Shown here one piece after another: positions 1 through 11,306 of a stretch of DNA of 64,000 nt. Every line of letters begins with the position of its first letter. The first letter of the stretch is position 1. Below the pieces are notes generated by a model, which saw only the letters and a program-made list of their open reading frames with translations, did not search any database and was not told the origin of the DNA. Position numbers and translations under genes: made by a program. The DNA lies in assembly GCF_000715075.1 (NCBI RefSeq), contig NC_134102.1, positions 110,558,001 through 110,622,000 of the forward strand, in the 5' to 3' direction. The DNA comes from Nicotiana tabacum. Taxonomy: Eukaryota; Streptophyta; Magnoliopsida; Solanales; Solanaceae.

Positions 1-458
1 ACCATTATTTATTCTCCAGCAGGGCCTGACTTGACCTCGTCACTACTCTACCGAGGTTAGGCTTGGTACTTATTGGGTACCGCTGTGATGTACTCATACT
101 ACGCTTCTGCACATCTTTTTGTGCAGATCCAGGTACATCTTATCAGACCACGCATCAGTAAACTAGCTATACGAGGAGACTTCGAGGTATATCTGCCAGC
201 GTCCACAGACTCTGGAGTCCCCTTCTATCTTACTATGTTGTCTTCCTTATTTGCTTTAGACTCTGATGTATAGAGACATAAAGAATAAATTCTTAAAAGC
301 TTGTGACTTATTTCTACCGGGTTTTGGGAGTTAAAATTGTTTGAATTGTAGTTTATTTATTTAAGATATTTATTATTATTCCGCATTGATAGGCTTACCT
401 AGTCTTAGAGACTAGGTGCCATCACGACATCCTACGGAGGGAATTTGGGGTCGTGACA
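1..458 (+). repeat. Element A 5' LTR, 3' end only
   Basis: This stretch matches 7952-8409 base for base without gaps apart from roughly 16 substitutions, and ends TCGTGACA three bases before a primer-binding site. It is therefore the last part of the 5' LTR, the rest lying before the window. The 66-codon open frame inside it is only LTR sequence that recurs in all A/B LTRs. Confidence 0.95.
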
Positions 459-461
459 AGT

Positions 462-480
462 TGGTATCAGAGCACTAGGT
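462..480 (+). promoter_or_regulatory. Primer-binding site of element A (initiator tRNA-Met)
   Basis: TGGTATCAGAGC lies three bases after the LTR end. It is complementary to the 3' end of plant initiator tRNA-Met, the usual primer of Ty3/gypsy chromoviruses. Confidence 0.93.
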
Positions 481-1470
481 TCATAGGTATTATGAGTCAC
501 AAGCAGGTTTAGTAGAGTCTTGCGGATCGGTACGGAGACGTCTATACTTATCTTCGAGAGGCTATGAAACTGTTAGGAAATATTCACTTCTTTGATTCCT
601 TATCGTGCGGCATTGATTTAGCTTGAAACATATATCTTATATTCCTTTGTATCCACTCATGTATGACATTGCGCACTTGGTATCAGTTGTGCGTCGACTG
701 TTCGTGATGCCGCAAATAGACTAGGAGGAAGCCAAAAATGCTCAAACATTGCCTCAACGTGTGATTCTGACTAAAGATGTGGACGTATTGAGAGATCACC
801 CAATGAATCATGTAGCAGGGTGCAACGGATGATGGCATATGGTTGATTTATACGAGCTGTGAAGGTTATTATTTTGTATCATCGGACGTTGTGACCTATG
901 ACTTCGCGCCGAGTAGGGGGGTCCACTACCAATGGGTGGATTGCGGGGTCATGTATTATATCAGTTTTGGCCTAAAATGTATATATGTGGTACTGAAAGA
1001 TTCCCTAAAATTTACACATGTTTAAGACCTGATATTTTGTAGAGGATAAGGTTGGGACTTGCGGTATATCCGCCTCCTTAATAACCCTATACTTCAGTAT
1101 CAAAGGAGTTATAGAAACAACTCTAAATTTACAGAAGGTCTACTTAGCGTGGACGTCACGGTTGCGGATTTTGGGGTGCTTTGGAGGAAGTACAGTTGTT
1201 GACGAGATTCTGGACTATGTGGTTCGTGCCAAGATTTGTCTATATAGAGCTCTACTTTTGTGATCATTGTGTATAAATAGGGGTAAGGGTTACCCCAAAG
1301 AAGAATCGAAGAGTATGTTAAGAAATTGGTCAGCTCAACAGTGTTGAGTCAGCATAACAAAAGAAGAAATTTGCCTTGGGAGAGATAATTCTCCACCAGT
1401 GTTCGTGGCAAGCCTATGAAGAGGGCAGACCAGCCAATGCAACACCTCCCACTTGGCTCAGTTCTCAGAA
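481..1470 (+). other. Untranslated leader region of element A
   Basis: No gag domain can be recognised here. It opens with a 26-base block (517-542) shared with the leaders of elements B, C and D. Near 1271 there is a TATAAATAG string followed by a short inverted repeat (GGGGTAA...TTACCCC). The open frame at 843-1025 is not kept in element B and is not treated as a gene. Confidence 0.6.
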
Positions 1471-2165
1471 ACGCTTTTGAAAGAGTTTATTTTCTAGACT
1501 CTCCGTAATGCGTGGCGCATAGGGTTTGAACGGTTGCATCATGTCACCATTGATGATGTCAGAATATGCCACCAAGTTTAATAAGTTAGCCCGTCATACT
1601 CCTACTTTGCTTCCTACAGCCAGAGGGCGAGTCCACAGACTCATTAAAGGACTTAATTATAATCGTAAAATTTTGTACGACTCGGGAGCTACAAGCTGAT
1701 ACTTCATTTATGCTAGTTGTACAAATTGACAAGATATTAGAACGTGTTCGGGGTAAGGAAAAAGGAAACTAAGGAGACCAATACGTCTTGAGGTTCTGGG
1801 GGATTCAGTGGATTCTACTCTGCAAGTATAAATCACTATGGCAGGGGCTCAGGCAGTCGTCCAGCCCAGTCCGCACATCGGATTACTCGGGGTGCTCCAG
1901 TAAGTTCTTTTAATGCACCACCGACATGAGTTCCTACAATAGTTATTCCAATTATCTGGCATAGACTCAATATGAGCAGCCTAACCTGCAAATGAGTTGT
2001 TATGAATACGGTGATACTAGGCACATCATGAGAAAATTATCCCAAACTTGGGAGAGACTTATTTCATCAAAGCACTCAGGCTACGTGCCCCATTGTAGTT
2101 ACTACACCACCCACACGACTAGTTAAGGGTGGAGAAAAGACGGGTAGAAGGCGTTCTAGAGGTGG
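1471..2165 (+). pseudogene. gag relic of element A
   Basis: Gag would form the particle and bind the element's RNA. Broken frames recall Tekay gag: a retrotransposon-gag-like stretch (EYATKFNKLARHTPT, about 1561-1610), a Ser/Gly-rich linker (about 1795-1870) and a CCHC-like knuckle near 1993-2035. In the knuckle the second Cys is Tyr and the last Cys is lost, so zinc binding is unlikely. The Cys-to-Tyr change is also present in element B, so it is older than the split of the two copies. Many stops and frame changes interrupt the region and no start codon can be chosen. Element C carries the intact version of this layout on the other strand. Confidence 0.7.
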
Positions 2166-3037
2166 AGACCCAGCCATTGATATATTTCTTTTATGGTATG
2201 GCGGAGGTCGCTACATCAGTTGGTGTCGTTACAGGTACGAACTTGATATTATATAAAGGAATAATTTTCTTAACTTGATTCGGTTTTGAGTATCGAGACG
2301 AGTCCTCCTATTGTGCTCCACTTATGAGTGAGCTTCATAATTCTATAATCTACTTATGTGGTTACCCATATTGGGAGATTTTATGGAGATAACTATGCCT
2401 ATCATTTCATGTTGGTCAAAATAAGAGTTGCGAGTCTAAATGTGGCTTTCTGTTACTTATTTCGGTAAATTTTGATGTAAATTCCGAATAATTAATTGCA
2501 AATTGTGAATTATATGTCCTAGCGATGTGGGGTTCATTATGTGTTGTGATTTGGTGTAACCGAAATAATTTAAAAGGAGAAAATGGAAATTTTCAGTTGG
2601 CACGATGTGCATATTACTTGTGATTCAGAACCGAGGATGAGATCCTCGCATTTTAATATAAACTGATATGTTTAAACCGGGCTACGAGTTGCGGTGGAAG
2701 TTATATAAGAACGAGATCCTTGTGAGGAAAATTCTTGTGTTTGAGTTCTCCCTTGTGAATTTTAATTTGTACTATAGTACTAATAGGAAGTCATGCCTGT
2801 TAGGCTTATTTGAAAATTCTATATGAAATTATCTGTGCATACTTGCCAATTTTGTGTTGTAATTATTGAGTTTTAACCTACGAGGTAGGTTCTCGCCCAG
2901 GTGACGTTAAATGTGACTCATTAATTCGGGTAAATAATTATGAGGTCTTCATGCCTCGTATCTCGTTATCAATATTGTGGAGGTTTAAAACGAGATTTTT
3001 GTTAACATGAAGTTAATTGATGATTTTGTAATTGATT
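2166..3037 (+). other. Non-coding segment where protease and RT are missing
   Basis: In chromoviruses gag is followed by protease and reverse transcriptase. Here about 870 bp of AT-rich, stop-dense DNA takes their place, and the sequence re-enters pol near 3058 at the start of RNase H. Element B has the same segment with the same entry point. No domain is recognised in it; its origin is unknown. Confidence 0.65.
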
Positions 3038-5140
3038 ATGAATAACTATTAAGACCAGATTAACCCAGAAGGGTGCTCCATTCATATGGGCCGAGGAATG
3101 TGAGGAGAGCTTCCAAAAGCTCAAGACAGCTTTGACTACAGCCCCAATGTTGGTATTACCTACAGGTTCAGGGTCTTATATTGTATATTGTGATGCATCG
3201 CGTATTGACCTAGGCGCAGTGTTGATGCAAGATGGGTAGGGTGATTGCCTACGCGTCGAGACAGTTAAAGGTGCATGAGAAGAATTATCCTGTACACAAC
3301 CTTGAGTTAGCAGCTATTGTTCGTGCCTTGAAGAATTTGGCGGCATTATTTGTACGGTGTCCATTGTGAGGTCTACACCGATCACCGAAGTCTACAACAT
3401 CTGTTTAAACAAAAGGATCTTAATTTGCGGCAGCGGAGATGGTTGGAGTTGCTTAAGGATTATGATATCACCATTCTCTATCATCCTGGGAAGGCCAATG
3501 TAGTGGCCGATGCCTTGAGTCGTAAGGCGAAGAGTTTGGGCAGCTTAGCATATTTACCGGTAGGAGAGAGGCCTTTGGCCTTGGATATTCAGGCCTTGGC
3601 CAACCAGTTTGTCAGATTGGATGTTTCCGAGCCGAGTCGGATTTTGGCTTGCGTGGTTTTCCAGTCTTCACTTTATGATCGTATCAGGGAACGTCAGTAT
3701 GATGACCCCCATCTGCTTGTCCTTAAGGACACAGTTCAGCACGGCGATACCAAGGAAGTCACTATTGGAGATGAAGATGTATTACGGATGCAGGGTAGGC
3801 TATGTGTGCCTAATGTAGATGGTTTTCGTGAATTGATTCTCCAGGAGGCTGATAATTCGCGGTACTCCATACATCCGGGTGCTACGAAGATGTAGCAGGA
3901 CTTGAGGCAATATTATTGGTGGAGGAAGATGAAGAAAGACATAATGGAGTATGTAGCTCGGTGTTTAAATTATCAACAAGTGAAATATGAGCATCAACAA
4001 CTGAGTGGATTGCTTCAGAAGTTAGAGATTCCATAATGGAAATGGGAGAGGATTACTATGGATTTCGTTGTTGCGCTCCCACGGACTCAGATGAAGTTCA
4101 ATGCAGCTTGGGTGATTGTGGATAAATTGACCAAGTCAGCTCATTGCAATCCTATGATGACTACCTACTCTTCCAAGCAGTTGGCTCGAATCTATATTCG
4201 CGAGATTGTCAGATTTCACGGCATACCGGTATCTATCATCTCTGACCAGGGTACGTAGTTTACATCACGGTTCTGGAGGGCAGTACAACGTGAGTTGGGT
4301 ACTCGGGTAGAGTTGAGTACAACATTTCACCCTCAGACGGACGGGCAGTTCGAACGCACTATTCAGATACTGGAGGATATGCTTCGTGCGTGTGTGATAG
4401 ATTTTGGGGGTGTTTGGGATCAGTTCTTACCACTTGCGGAGTTTGCTTACAACAACAGTTACTAGTCATGCATTCAGATGGCTCCGTATGAGGCCTTGTA
4501 TGGTAGGCGGTGCCGGTCCCCAGTGGGTTGGTTCGAACCGGGCGAGGCTGGGCTATTGGGTACAGACTTGGTTCAGGATGCCTTGGAAAAGGTTAAGTTG
4601 ATTCAGGATTGACTTCGTACAGCCCAATCTAGACAGAAGAGTTATGCGAATCGGAAGGTTCGTGATGTTGCATTCATGATTGGTGAGCGGGTATTGCTTC
4701 GGGTTTCGCCTATGAAGGGCGTGATGAGGTTCGGGAAGAAGGGCAATTTGAGCCTTAGGTATATTGGGCCTTTTGAGATTCTTGAGAGATTTGGAGAGAT
4801 GGCTTACAAACTTGCACTACCACCTAGTCTCTCTACGGTTCATCCGGTATTCCATGTTTCCATGCTTTGGAAATATCACGGCGATCCGTCTCATGTGTTA
4901 GACTTCAGTTCGGTTCAGTTGGTTAAGGATCTATCTTATGTTGAGGAACCAGTGGCTATTTTGGATAGGCAGGTTCGAAAGCTGAGGTCAAAGAACATTG
5001 CTTCCCTGAAGGTTCACTGGAAGGGTCATCCGGTCTAAGAGGCTACTTGGGAGACCGAGCATGATATGCGCAGCTGTTATCCACACTTAATTCACTAGCT
5101 CAGGTACTTTTTCCAACTCCGTTCGAAGACGAACGTTTGT
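3038..5140 (+). pseudogene. pol relic of element A: RNase H, integrase, chromodomain
   Basis: Order: tether to RNase H (QKGAPF, about 3067), RNase H (to about 3540; [12 protein letters not shown], then [15 protein letters not shown]), integrase zinc-binding part (about 3840-3990), catalytic core (about 4058-4480) and C-terminal chromodomain-like tail (about 4930-5095; YVEEPVAILDRQVR, then WETEHDM). Integrase would insert cDNA and the tail would steer it to chromatin. Breaks include a frameshift near 3235, stops at 3893-3895 and 4256-4258, further stops near 4035, 4463 and 4610, and a Tyr in place of one zinc-binding Cys near 3971. The stop at 3893 and the TGA near 4610 recur in element B. The frame ends just upstream of the purine tract. 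Confidence 0.9.
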
Positions 5141-5141
5141 T

Positions 5142-5155
5142 TTAGAGGTGGAGAA
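5142..5155 (+). promoter_or_regulatory. Polypurine tract of element A
   Basis: A purine-rich run (TTAGAGGTGGAGAA) abuts the first base of the 3' LTR, where plus-strand DNA synthesis is primed. It follows the inverted repeat CGTTCG...CGAACG near 5120-5135, found at the same place in B, C and D. Confidence 0.85.
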
Positions 5156-8100
5156 TGTGATGATCCAAAATGTCATCTTTAAATTTAATAATTAATTTTG
5201 TATTCTAAGAGCTCGAAAAGTACTATTTATCATTTCTCGATTTGCGTGCATAGTCCGTAAAATTTTCCGAAAAGTTTTCAAGTGAAAAATGAATTAAAAT
5301 GTGAATTAGAGCTTTAAAACTCAACTGAGTTGACTTTGGTCAACATTTTGAGCAAACGGACTCGAATTAGTGTTTTGACAGTTCTGGTAGGTCCGTATCG
5401 TGATTTGGGACTTAGACGTATGCCCGGAATCAAATTCCGAGGTGCCTAGCCCGAGATCGGGAATTTTGATGAAAAATTAAAAGTTTAAGTTCAAATAGTG
5501 ACCGGATGTCAAATTATATGCAAACAACCCCGGAATAGAATTTTGATGATTCCAACAGCTCCGTATGGTGATTTTGGACTTAGGAACGTGATCAGAATTT
5601 TATTTGGAAGTCCGTAGTGGAATTAGGCTTGAAATGCCAAAAGTTGAATTTTTGGGAAGTTTGACCGAGCGGTTGACTTTTTGATATCGGGGTCGAAATC
5701 CGATTCTGAAAATTTTCATAGCTCAGTTATGTCATTTATAACTTGTGTGCAAAAATTGAAGTCATTCCGAATTGATTTGATGTGTTTCGACACAAGATAT
5801 AGAATTTGAAAGTTCAAAGTTCATTGATTTTGATTTGAGGTGCGATTTGTCGTTTTGATGTTGTTTGATGTAGTTTGAAGTCTCGAGTAAGTTCGTATGG
5901 TATTTTGGGACATGTTGGAATAATTGGTTAAGGTCCCGAGGGTCTCGGGTGGATTTCGGAAGGTAAACGGAATGGATTTCGAACAAAGAGTGCTGGAAAT
6001 TTCTGTTGCAGAAATTTCGTGCATGGAGCCAATTTTGGAAGCTTATATCTTGCTATTCATAAGAAATCGGAACATTTTCAAAACATAATAGTTGTAGTCG
6101 TTTGATTATAGTTTCCAGAAAGTTAAACCATTCATTATTTGGACATTTGTACAGAAAGTTATGACGGATTGAATGAAGGCTAGTAGAGCAGTTTCGCCAG
6201 AAATTTTGCGAGAAATTCTGATGCATGGAGCCGATTTTGGGAGCTTATATCTCGCAATTCATAAGGAATCAGAAAAGTTGCAAAACATGAAAGTTGTAGT
6301 CGTTGGATTCTAGTTTCCAGAGAGTTAAACCATGCATCATTTGGACATTTGTACATAACGTTATGACGGATTGAAGGAAGGCTGGTAGAGCAGTTTCTGG
6401 TGGACTTTTAGTGACGGAAAATGGACTTTTAGTGACGGATTGGCAGAAACTTAAGGACCAAAAATGGTCATTTCATTCATTTCGTTTTGGACTTCCAAAA
6501 ACGAAAATTTAAGATTTGGAGGTCGAGTTGTTATCGGATTTTGGTAAAATTGGTATGGGTGGACTCGTAATTGAATGGGTTGTCGGATTTTATAAGTTTC
6601 GCCGGATTCCGAGATGTGGGCCCCACGGACAAATTTTGAGCTAGTTTCGGATTTTAATGAAATGTAATATTTTCTTATGAAATTGATTACTATAATTTTT
6701 GTTGACTGTATCGAATTAATTATGACTAGATACGAGTCGATCGGAGCCGGAAAATCGAGGAAAAAGCATAATACTTGATTAAATTGGAGCAAGTCGAGGT
6801 AAGTGACTTGTCTAACCTTGTGTGGGGGAAATTTTCCCTAGGATTGGTATTGATGTGATTATTAAAATGTGTTGAAAGTCGTGTGCACGAGGTGACGAGT
6901 GTGTACACGGGATAAATTGCGAAAGATTATATTTTTAAATTGTGTAGATCACTGTTGCGCATTTATTAAATTATTTTATCTTGTTATATTCTTCATCATT
7001 GATCTGAGATATATACTTCAAATTTGTTTGATCTTTTCTTACTAATTGCTTTACATGTTTAGTTGAAACTTAGTTTCTTTTATTCTGTGCATTATTTGAA
7101 GGTTGATTTTCTTTAAATTAAATATTATTAATATGAAGTATTTGACATTTTTAAACTTGATATTGAAGCAACGTAGTAAAGATTTTGAAATATCATTTTC
7201 CTATATTATTTACTCCTGAATATTTTTATACTCATTGTGAGGGAGCCGTGAGCTCTTTATTGTGGAAGAATATTATTGATGAATTATTTTGACATGAGCC
7301 GTGAGCTCTTTATTGTGGAAAAATATTATTGTTGAATTATTTTGACATGAGCCGTGAGCTCTTTATTGTGAAAAACTATTATTGATGATTTATTTTGACA
7401 TGAGCCGTGAGCTCTTTATTGTGGAAAAATATTGTTGTTGAATTATTTTGACAAGTTAAATTATTTGAGCACTTGAGGTTTAAATTATGATATATTGTGA
7501 TATTGATACGCATGCGGTGGTATAAGGTCTAGGTGTTGAAATGCATGTGGTGAGATAAGGGTGGCTTGATACGCGTGGCTAGTAGGGGTGACTACTAGAA
7601 GTCATACGGTGTGATAAGGGTGGCTAAAACGCGGGATGCTATTTTGGAAAAAAAATATTTTCTTTAAATAAATTGTGAAGGCTCCCGCGGTGATATAAGA
7701 AAATGAGATATTGTGAATTTATTTATGATTTGGGACTACGAGGCGGTACCTCGGGAGTGCCCTTGTTGATATTGATTTATGGCCGTAGTTGCCTTTGATT
7801 ATTGTTGTGATTTTCTTAAAGTTGAAAAGAATTCTGTTTTGTTTCAACGATGTATTTATTTGCCATTATTTGATGTAATTAAATGTGACATACTACTTGA
7901 TTCATTTTCATTGTCATTTTATCTTATAATATTATTTAAACATTTTACCATGCCATTATTTATTCTCCAGCAGGGCCTGACCTGACCTCGTCACTACTCT
8001 ACCGAGGTTAGGCTTGGCACTTACTGGGTACCGTTATGGTGTACTCATACTACGCTTCTGCACATCTTTTTGTGCAGATCCAGGTACATCTTATCAGACC

Positions 8101-8409
8101 ACGCATCAGTAAACTAGCTATACGAGGAGACTTCGAGGTATATCTGCCAGCGTCCACAGACTCCGGAGTCCCCTTCTATCTTACTATGTTGTCTTCCTTA
8201 TTTGCTTTAGACTCTGATGTATAGTGACATAAAGAATAAATTCTTAGAAGCTTGTGACTTATTTCTACCAGATTTTGGGTGTTAAAATTGTTTAAATTGT
8301 AGTTTATTTATTTAAGATATTTATTATTATTCTGCATTGATAGGCTTACCTAGTCTTAGAGACTAGGTGCCATCACGACATCCTACAGAGGGAATTTGGG
8401 GTCGTGACA
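5156..8409 (+). repeat. Element A 3' LTR
   Basis: A 3254-bp LTR starting TGTGATGATCC and ending GTCGTGACA. It is about 210 bp shorter than the B LTRs. Most of the difference is one deletion near 6487-6495, where B carries about 165 bp more, plus one fewer copy of a 53-bp tandem repeat. Short open frames on either strand are not genes. Confidence 0.95.
7243..7454 (+). repeat. 53-bp tandem repeat, 4 copies, in A 3' LTR
   Basis: Four near-identical 53-bp units each begin GAGCCGTGAGCTCTTTATTG and end near ATTATTTTGACAT. The B LTRs have five units at the same place. It is a direct tandem array with no spacers, so it is not a CRISPR. Confidence 0.92.
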
Positions 8410-8840
8410 TAAGCGCTAGTAAGAAAGTTGATGTGCGCTAAATATATTATTTTGTGTGTAGACAAGGACTATTAATATAATGGATATCAATTAAAGTTAT
8501 TAAATCTTTAATATCTTAAGTAAATTTTAATTTTATTTTATATTTAAACTTACTACAAAGTATAAATAGTCATAAATTATCTCAATTTATGTCTTTCTAT
8601 ATTTTTTTCTATTATAGTTTTTGAATTAATTTTTTACCTCCATATTTCTAGCTAACATAGAAGAAAATCTATGAATGGATCAGTATATAGACATATATAG
8701 ATTAGATTTTTCTAAGATCTGTTTAGATTATGTCTAAGATCTATTCATTCAACTAATTCCATTAATTATGTTCCATTTATAATTCCTAATTACTAATTTT
8801 GTCCTAAAATTGCCAAGTGGCTTCTTTTTAGCTTGCTACT
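8410..8840. other. AT-rich unassigned DNA between retroelements
   Basis: About 430 bp, very AT-rich, without open frame or recognisable repeat boundary. It is one of the few stretches in the window that is not clearly retroelement or virus and may be old host DNA at the insertion site of element A. Confidence 0.5.
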
Positions 8841-9365
8841 TGTCACGACCTGAAATTCCCACATTCGGGATCGTGATGGCGCCTAACATTTCACTTGCTA
8901 GGCAAGCCAGCGTTAGAATAATATTAGTCATTTTTAAAAGAATTTTAAATTAACTAATAACAAAGAAACAAATGCGAAAATAAAGTTTAAAATAAAGTGA
9001 ATAATCCATATTAAAAGCGATGTCTAAAATACCATTCCAGAACTGGTGTCACAAGTGCACGAGCTACTAGAATAATACAAATAAATGTCTAAATAAAAAT
9101 GAAGTTGTCTGAAAGAAATACACAGTTACGATAAAGTGGAAGCGGACTTCAGAACTGCAAACTCCATGCAGTTATACCTCAAGTCTCCTACGAATAGCTG
9201 AATCCGAGCAAATCTAATATACGCCACTGGGACCAACTCCGGTATCTGCACAAGAAGTGTGCAGAGTGTAGTATGAGTACAACCCATGTACCCAGTAAGT
9301 GCCGAGCCTAACCTCGACGAAGTAGTGACGAGGCTAAGGCATGTCACTTACATTAACATGTACGC
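8841..9365 (-). repeat. Truncated LTR of another chromovirus
   Basis: Read on the minus strand this ends GGTCGTGACA at 8841, the terminus shared by all LTRs in the window. It carries the motif seen in the other LTRs (a GAGGTTAGGCTCGGCACTTA-like run and a GCAGATACCGG-like run, about 9230-9330). No primer-binding site follows, so it is the end of a 3' LTR or a solo LTR. Its other end is cut off by the microsatellite at 9366. Confidence 0.8.
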
Positions 9366-9811
<446 letters not shown>

Positions 9812-9977
9812 TAGTTTTAACTAGTTGTTTTGAAGAAAGTTTATCAAACCATCCATAATCATAAATTGTTCTAATAGGGACTTTAGGAATTGTCCGTTTG
9901 TTCATCAAATCAAGGTTTTGAGGTATATCTACCTCTTCTAATCTAGTATTTTTCATACTAGTTTCTCCCAAATTCAT
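9812..9977 (-). pseudogene. Pararetrovirus copy 1: inverted start of movement protein
   Basis: The minus strand opens with ATG at 9977 (MNLGETSMKNTRLEEVDIPQ) and runs about 55 codons before entering the microsatellite. The same residues, from about residue 12 on, start the movement protein of copy 2 on the plus strand near 53911. This is therefore the true N-terminus, placed head to head with the rest of the gene, which restarts on the plus strand at 10061. The start is supported by a leader with a primer-binding site directly upstream. Confidence 0.85.
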
Positions 9978-10038
9978 AGAAACAAAATCATATCTATGTC
10001 GAATATTTCATTTCTATCTCATATATACCATGAAAGTT
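9978..10038 (-). promoter_or_regulatory. Viral leader with three short upstream ORFs
   Basis: Between the primer-binding site and the movement-protein ATG lie about 61 nt with three separate mini-ORFs of five codons each (MVYMR, MKYST, MILFL). The stop of the last overlaps the movement-protein start as ATGA. Short upstream ORFs that allow re-initiation are typical of pararetrovirus leaders. Confidence 0.65.
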
Positions 10039-10055
10039 CCTAGGCTCTGATACCA
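10039..10055 (-). promoter_or_regulatory. Pararetrovirus primer-binding site (initiator tRNA-Met)
   Basis: The minus strand reads TGGTATCAGAGCCTAGG, complementary to the 3' end of initiator tRNA-Met. It is the conventional start of a caulimovirid genome map. It sits five bases from the inversion breakpoint at 10056-10060. Confidence 0.88.
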
Positions 10056-10060
10056 TCTTA

Positions 10061-10989
10061 ACAGACTATTCGTTTGTTAAACAAACAAGATGTAGATTTA
10101 TATAAAAATCAGTATAATTATCTGCATGTTGGTATGATTCAAATTGTTTTTAAGCCATTAACCCTTAAAGGGTTACCAAAGACGTTTTTAGCTGCTCTCA
10201 GAAATGCTAGAAATCTGAATTTTAGACAGTCTCTGATGGGTTCTATTGAATCTACTATGGCCTACGGTCCAGTATATTTTAATACTCAACCCAATCTTCA
10301 ATTATCTCTATCTGATGTTAATATACTTGATGCCTTGACATTAAATGTGAAAACGCATAGTTATAATTATGCGCCTGGATCTGAACTTATATGTTTATCA
10401 TATAGAATTTATTTTAAATTACTATCTACGTTAAACCCTAGATGTAAACTATATGATACATCATATCAGACTATATTAGTGGAAACCAATTTTGCAAAGT
10501 CTAAGGTCACCACGAGGAGACCTATTAAGTGGGAAGAAATTAATTTTCCGACTACTTGGACTTTGGATTCGGTTATATCCCCTAGCCAGATTACTAATGC
10601 TGTCAGTAATACGGAATATTCTCATATTACTCAAAATTCAGATGGTAGGATTTGCATTCAATTTGATGAAAATAGTTTCACTTATAATAGGAAGTCATTT
10701 TCTAATAATAGACTTTTGTCTGCTATTAGTCCTAGTTATAATAGGCATTCATTTACTAATCGTAGACTGTTGCCTGATATTCAACATATTTTACCTGTTG
10801 AACCAGTCTATGGATCAGCTAAAAAATCGTGCTGCATATTTGCATACAATTTCTACCAAAATGGGTGATAAGCCAGTTGAAAGGGTTAAGATTAACCCCC
10901 AAACAAATATTGTTCAGGATAGTGATAATATTTCTGATAAGGATATTCCTTCTGCATCCGAAATGGATTTCAACCCCAATGATACTTAA
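10061..10989 (+). pseudogene. Pararetrovirus copy 1: movement protein
   Basis: This product would move virus between cells through plasmodesmata (30K superfamily, by resemblance to caulimovirid movement proteins). The frame is open from 10061 to about 10820 and matches copy 2 (54087-55001) nearly residue for residue, including [18 protein letters not shown] and [14 protein letters not shown]. One extra A in an A-run near 10819-10825 shifts the frame, so the last 55 or so codons, ending in the shared SASEMDF segment, are read in another frame and stop at 10987-10989. The first 50 or so codons are absent here because they lie inverted at 9812-9977. Confidence 0.85.
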
Positions 10990-11306
10990 TGATCCCACAC
11001 CAAATAGATTTTAGTCCAGGGTCACAAGCTAGAAAATATATTCAAAAAGAATTCTTTTGTAATAAATAGAACCGGTTTAAAACTTGGTTTTTTGATACTT
11101 ATAGTAAAGAGGATTTAAATAATATTTCTCAAGAGTTTTATGAAACTTGTGCTCTACATAATCAAATTATGTATTTTGTTTCTTGGTTTATAACCACTTA
11201 TTTACCACTTTATATAAAGGTTTTAGAAAGATCTTATAAAGATGGGAAGGGCAATATTACTAAAGCAATATACCCTCCCCAAACACCTTTTGTTTTACCA
11301 AATAAT
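10989..11306 (+). pseudogene. Pararetrovirus copy 1: coat protein, N-terminal part
   Basis: The ATG overlaps the movement-protein stop (TAATG). In copies 2 and 3 the two genes abut as TAA-ATG. Such tight coupling suits re-initiating translation of a polycistronic viral RNA. The segment carries the start MIPHQIDFSPGSQAR and the stretch FITTYLPLYIKVLERSYKDG, with an in-frame TAG at 11067-11069. It stops dead at 11306, where element B was inserted, and resumes at 22891. Confidence 0.85.
11302..11306. repeat. Target site duplication ATAAT, left copy (element B)
   Basis: ATAAT directly precedes the TG of the B 5' LTR and is repeated at 22891-22895 after its 3' LTR. Five bases is the usual Ty3/gypsy duplication. 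Confidence 0.95.

Larger units (their letters stand above)
1..8409 (+). mobile_element. Element A: defective Tekay-type Ty3/gypsy retrotransposon
   Basis: The element runs from a truncated 5' LTR through a primer-binding site, gag relic, RNase H-integrase-chromodomain relic and purine tract to a complete 3' LTR ending TCGTGACA. The clade call rests on the C-terminal chromodomain-like segment and the integrase layout. Protease and reverse transcriptase are absent, as in element B, so it could move only with proteins supplied by others. The 5' boundary and any target duplication lie outside the window. The 5' LTR piece differs from the matching part of the 3' LTR at about 16 of 458 positions (hand count, about 3.5%), so the insertion is not very recent. 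Confidence 0.9.

Noticed and set aside
462..480. tRNA-like match to initiator tRNA-Met
   Set aside because: Only the complement of the tRNA 3' end is present, directly after LTR ends. It is a primer-binding site, not a tRNA gene.
7243..7454. Regular 53-bp repeats as a possible CRISPR array
   Set aside because: The units are contiguous without variable spacers and lie in an LTR of a plant retrotransposon. The LTR partners of element B carry the same array.
8036..8224. A 60-68 codon frame (MVYSYYASAHLFVQIQV...) found in every A/B LTR
   Set aside because: It recurs because the LTR recurs. It spans the LTR 3' region, has no domain, and its ATG differs between copies.
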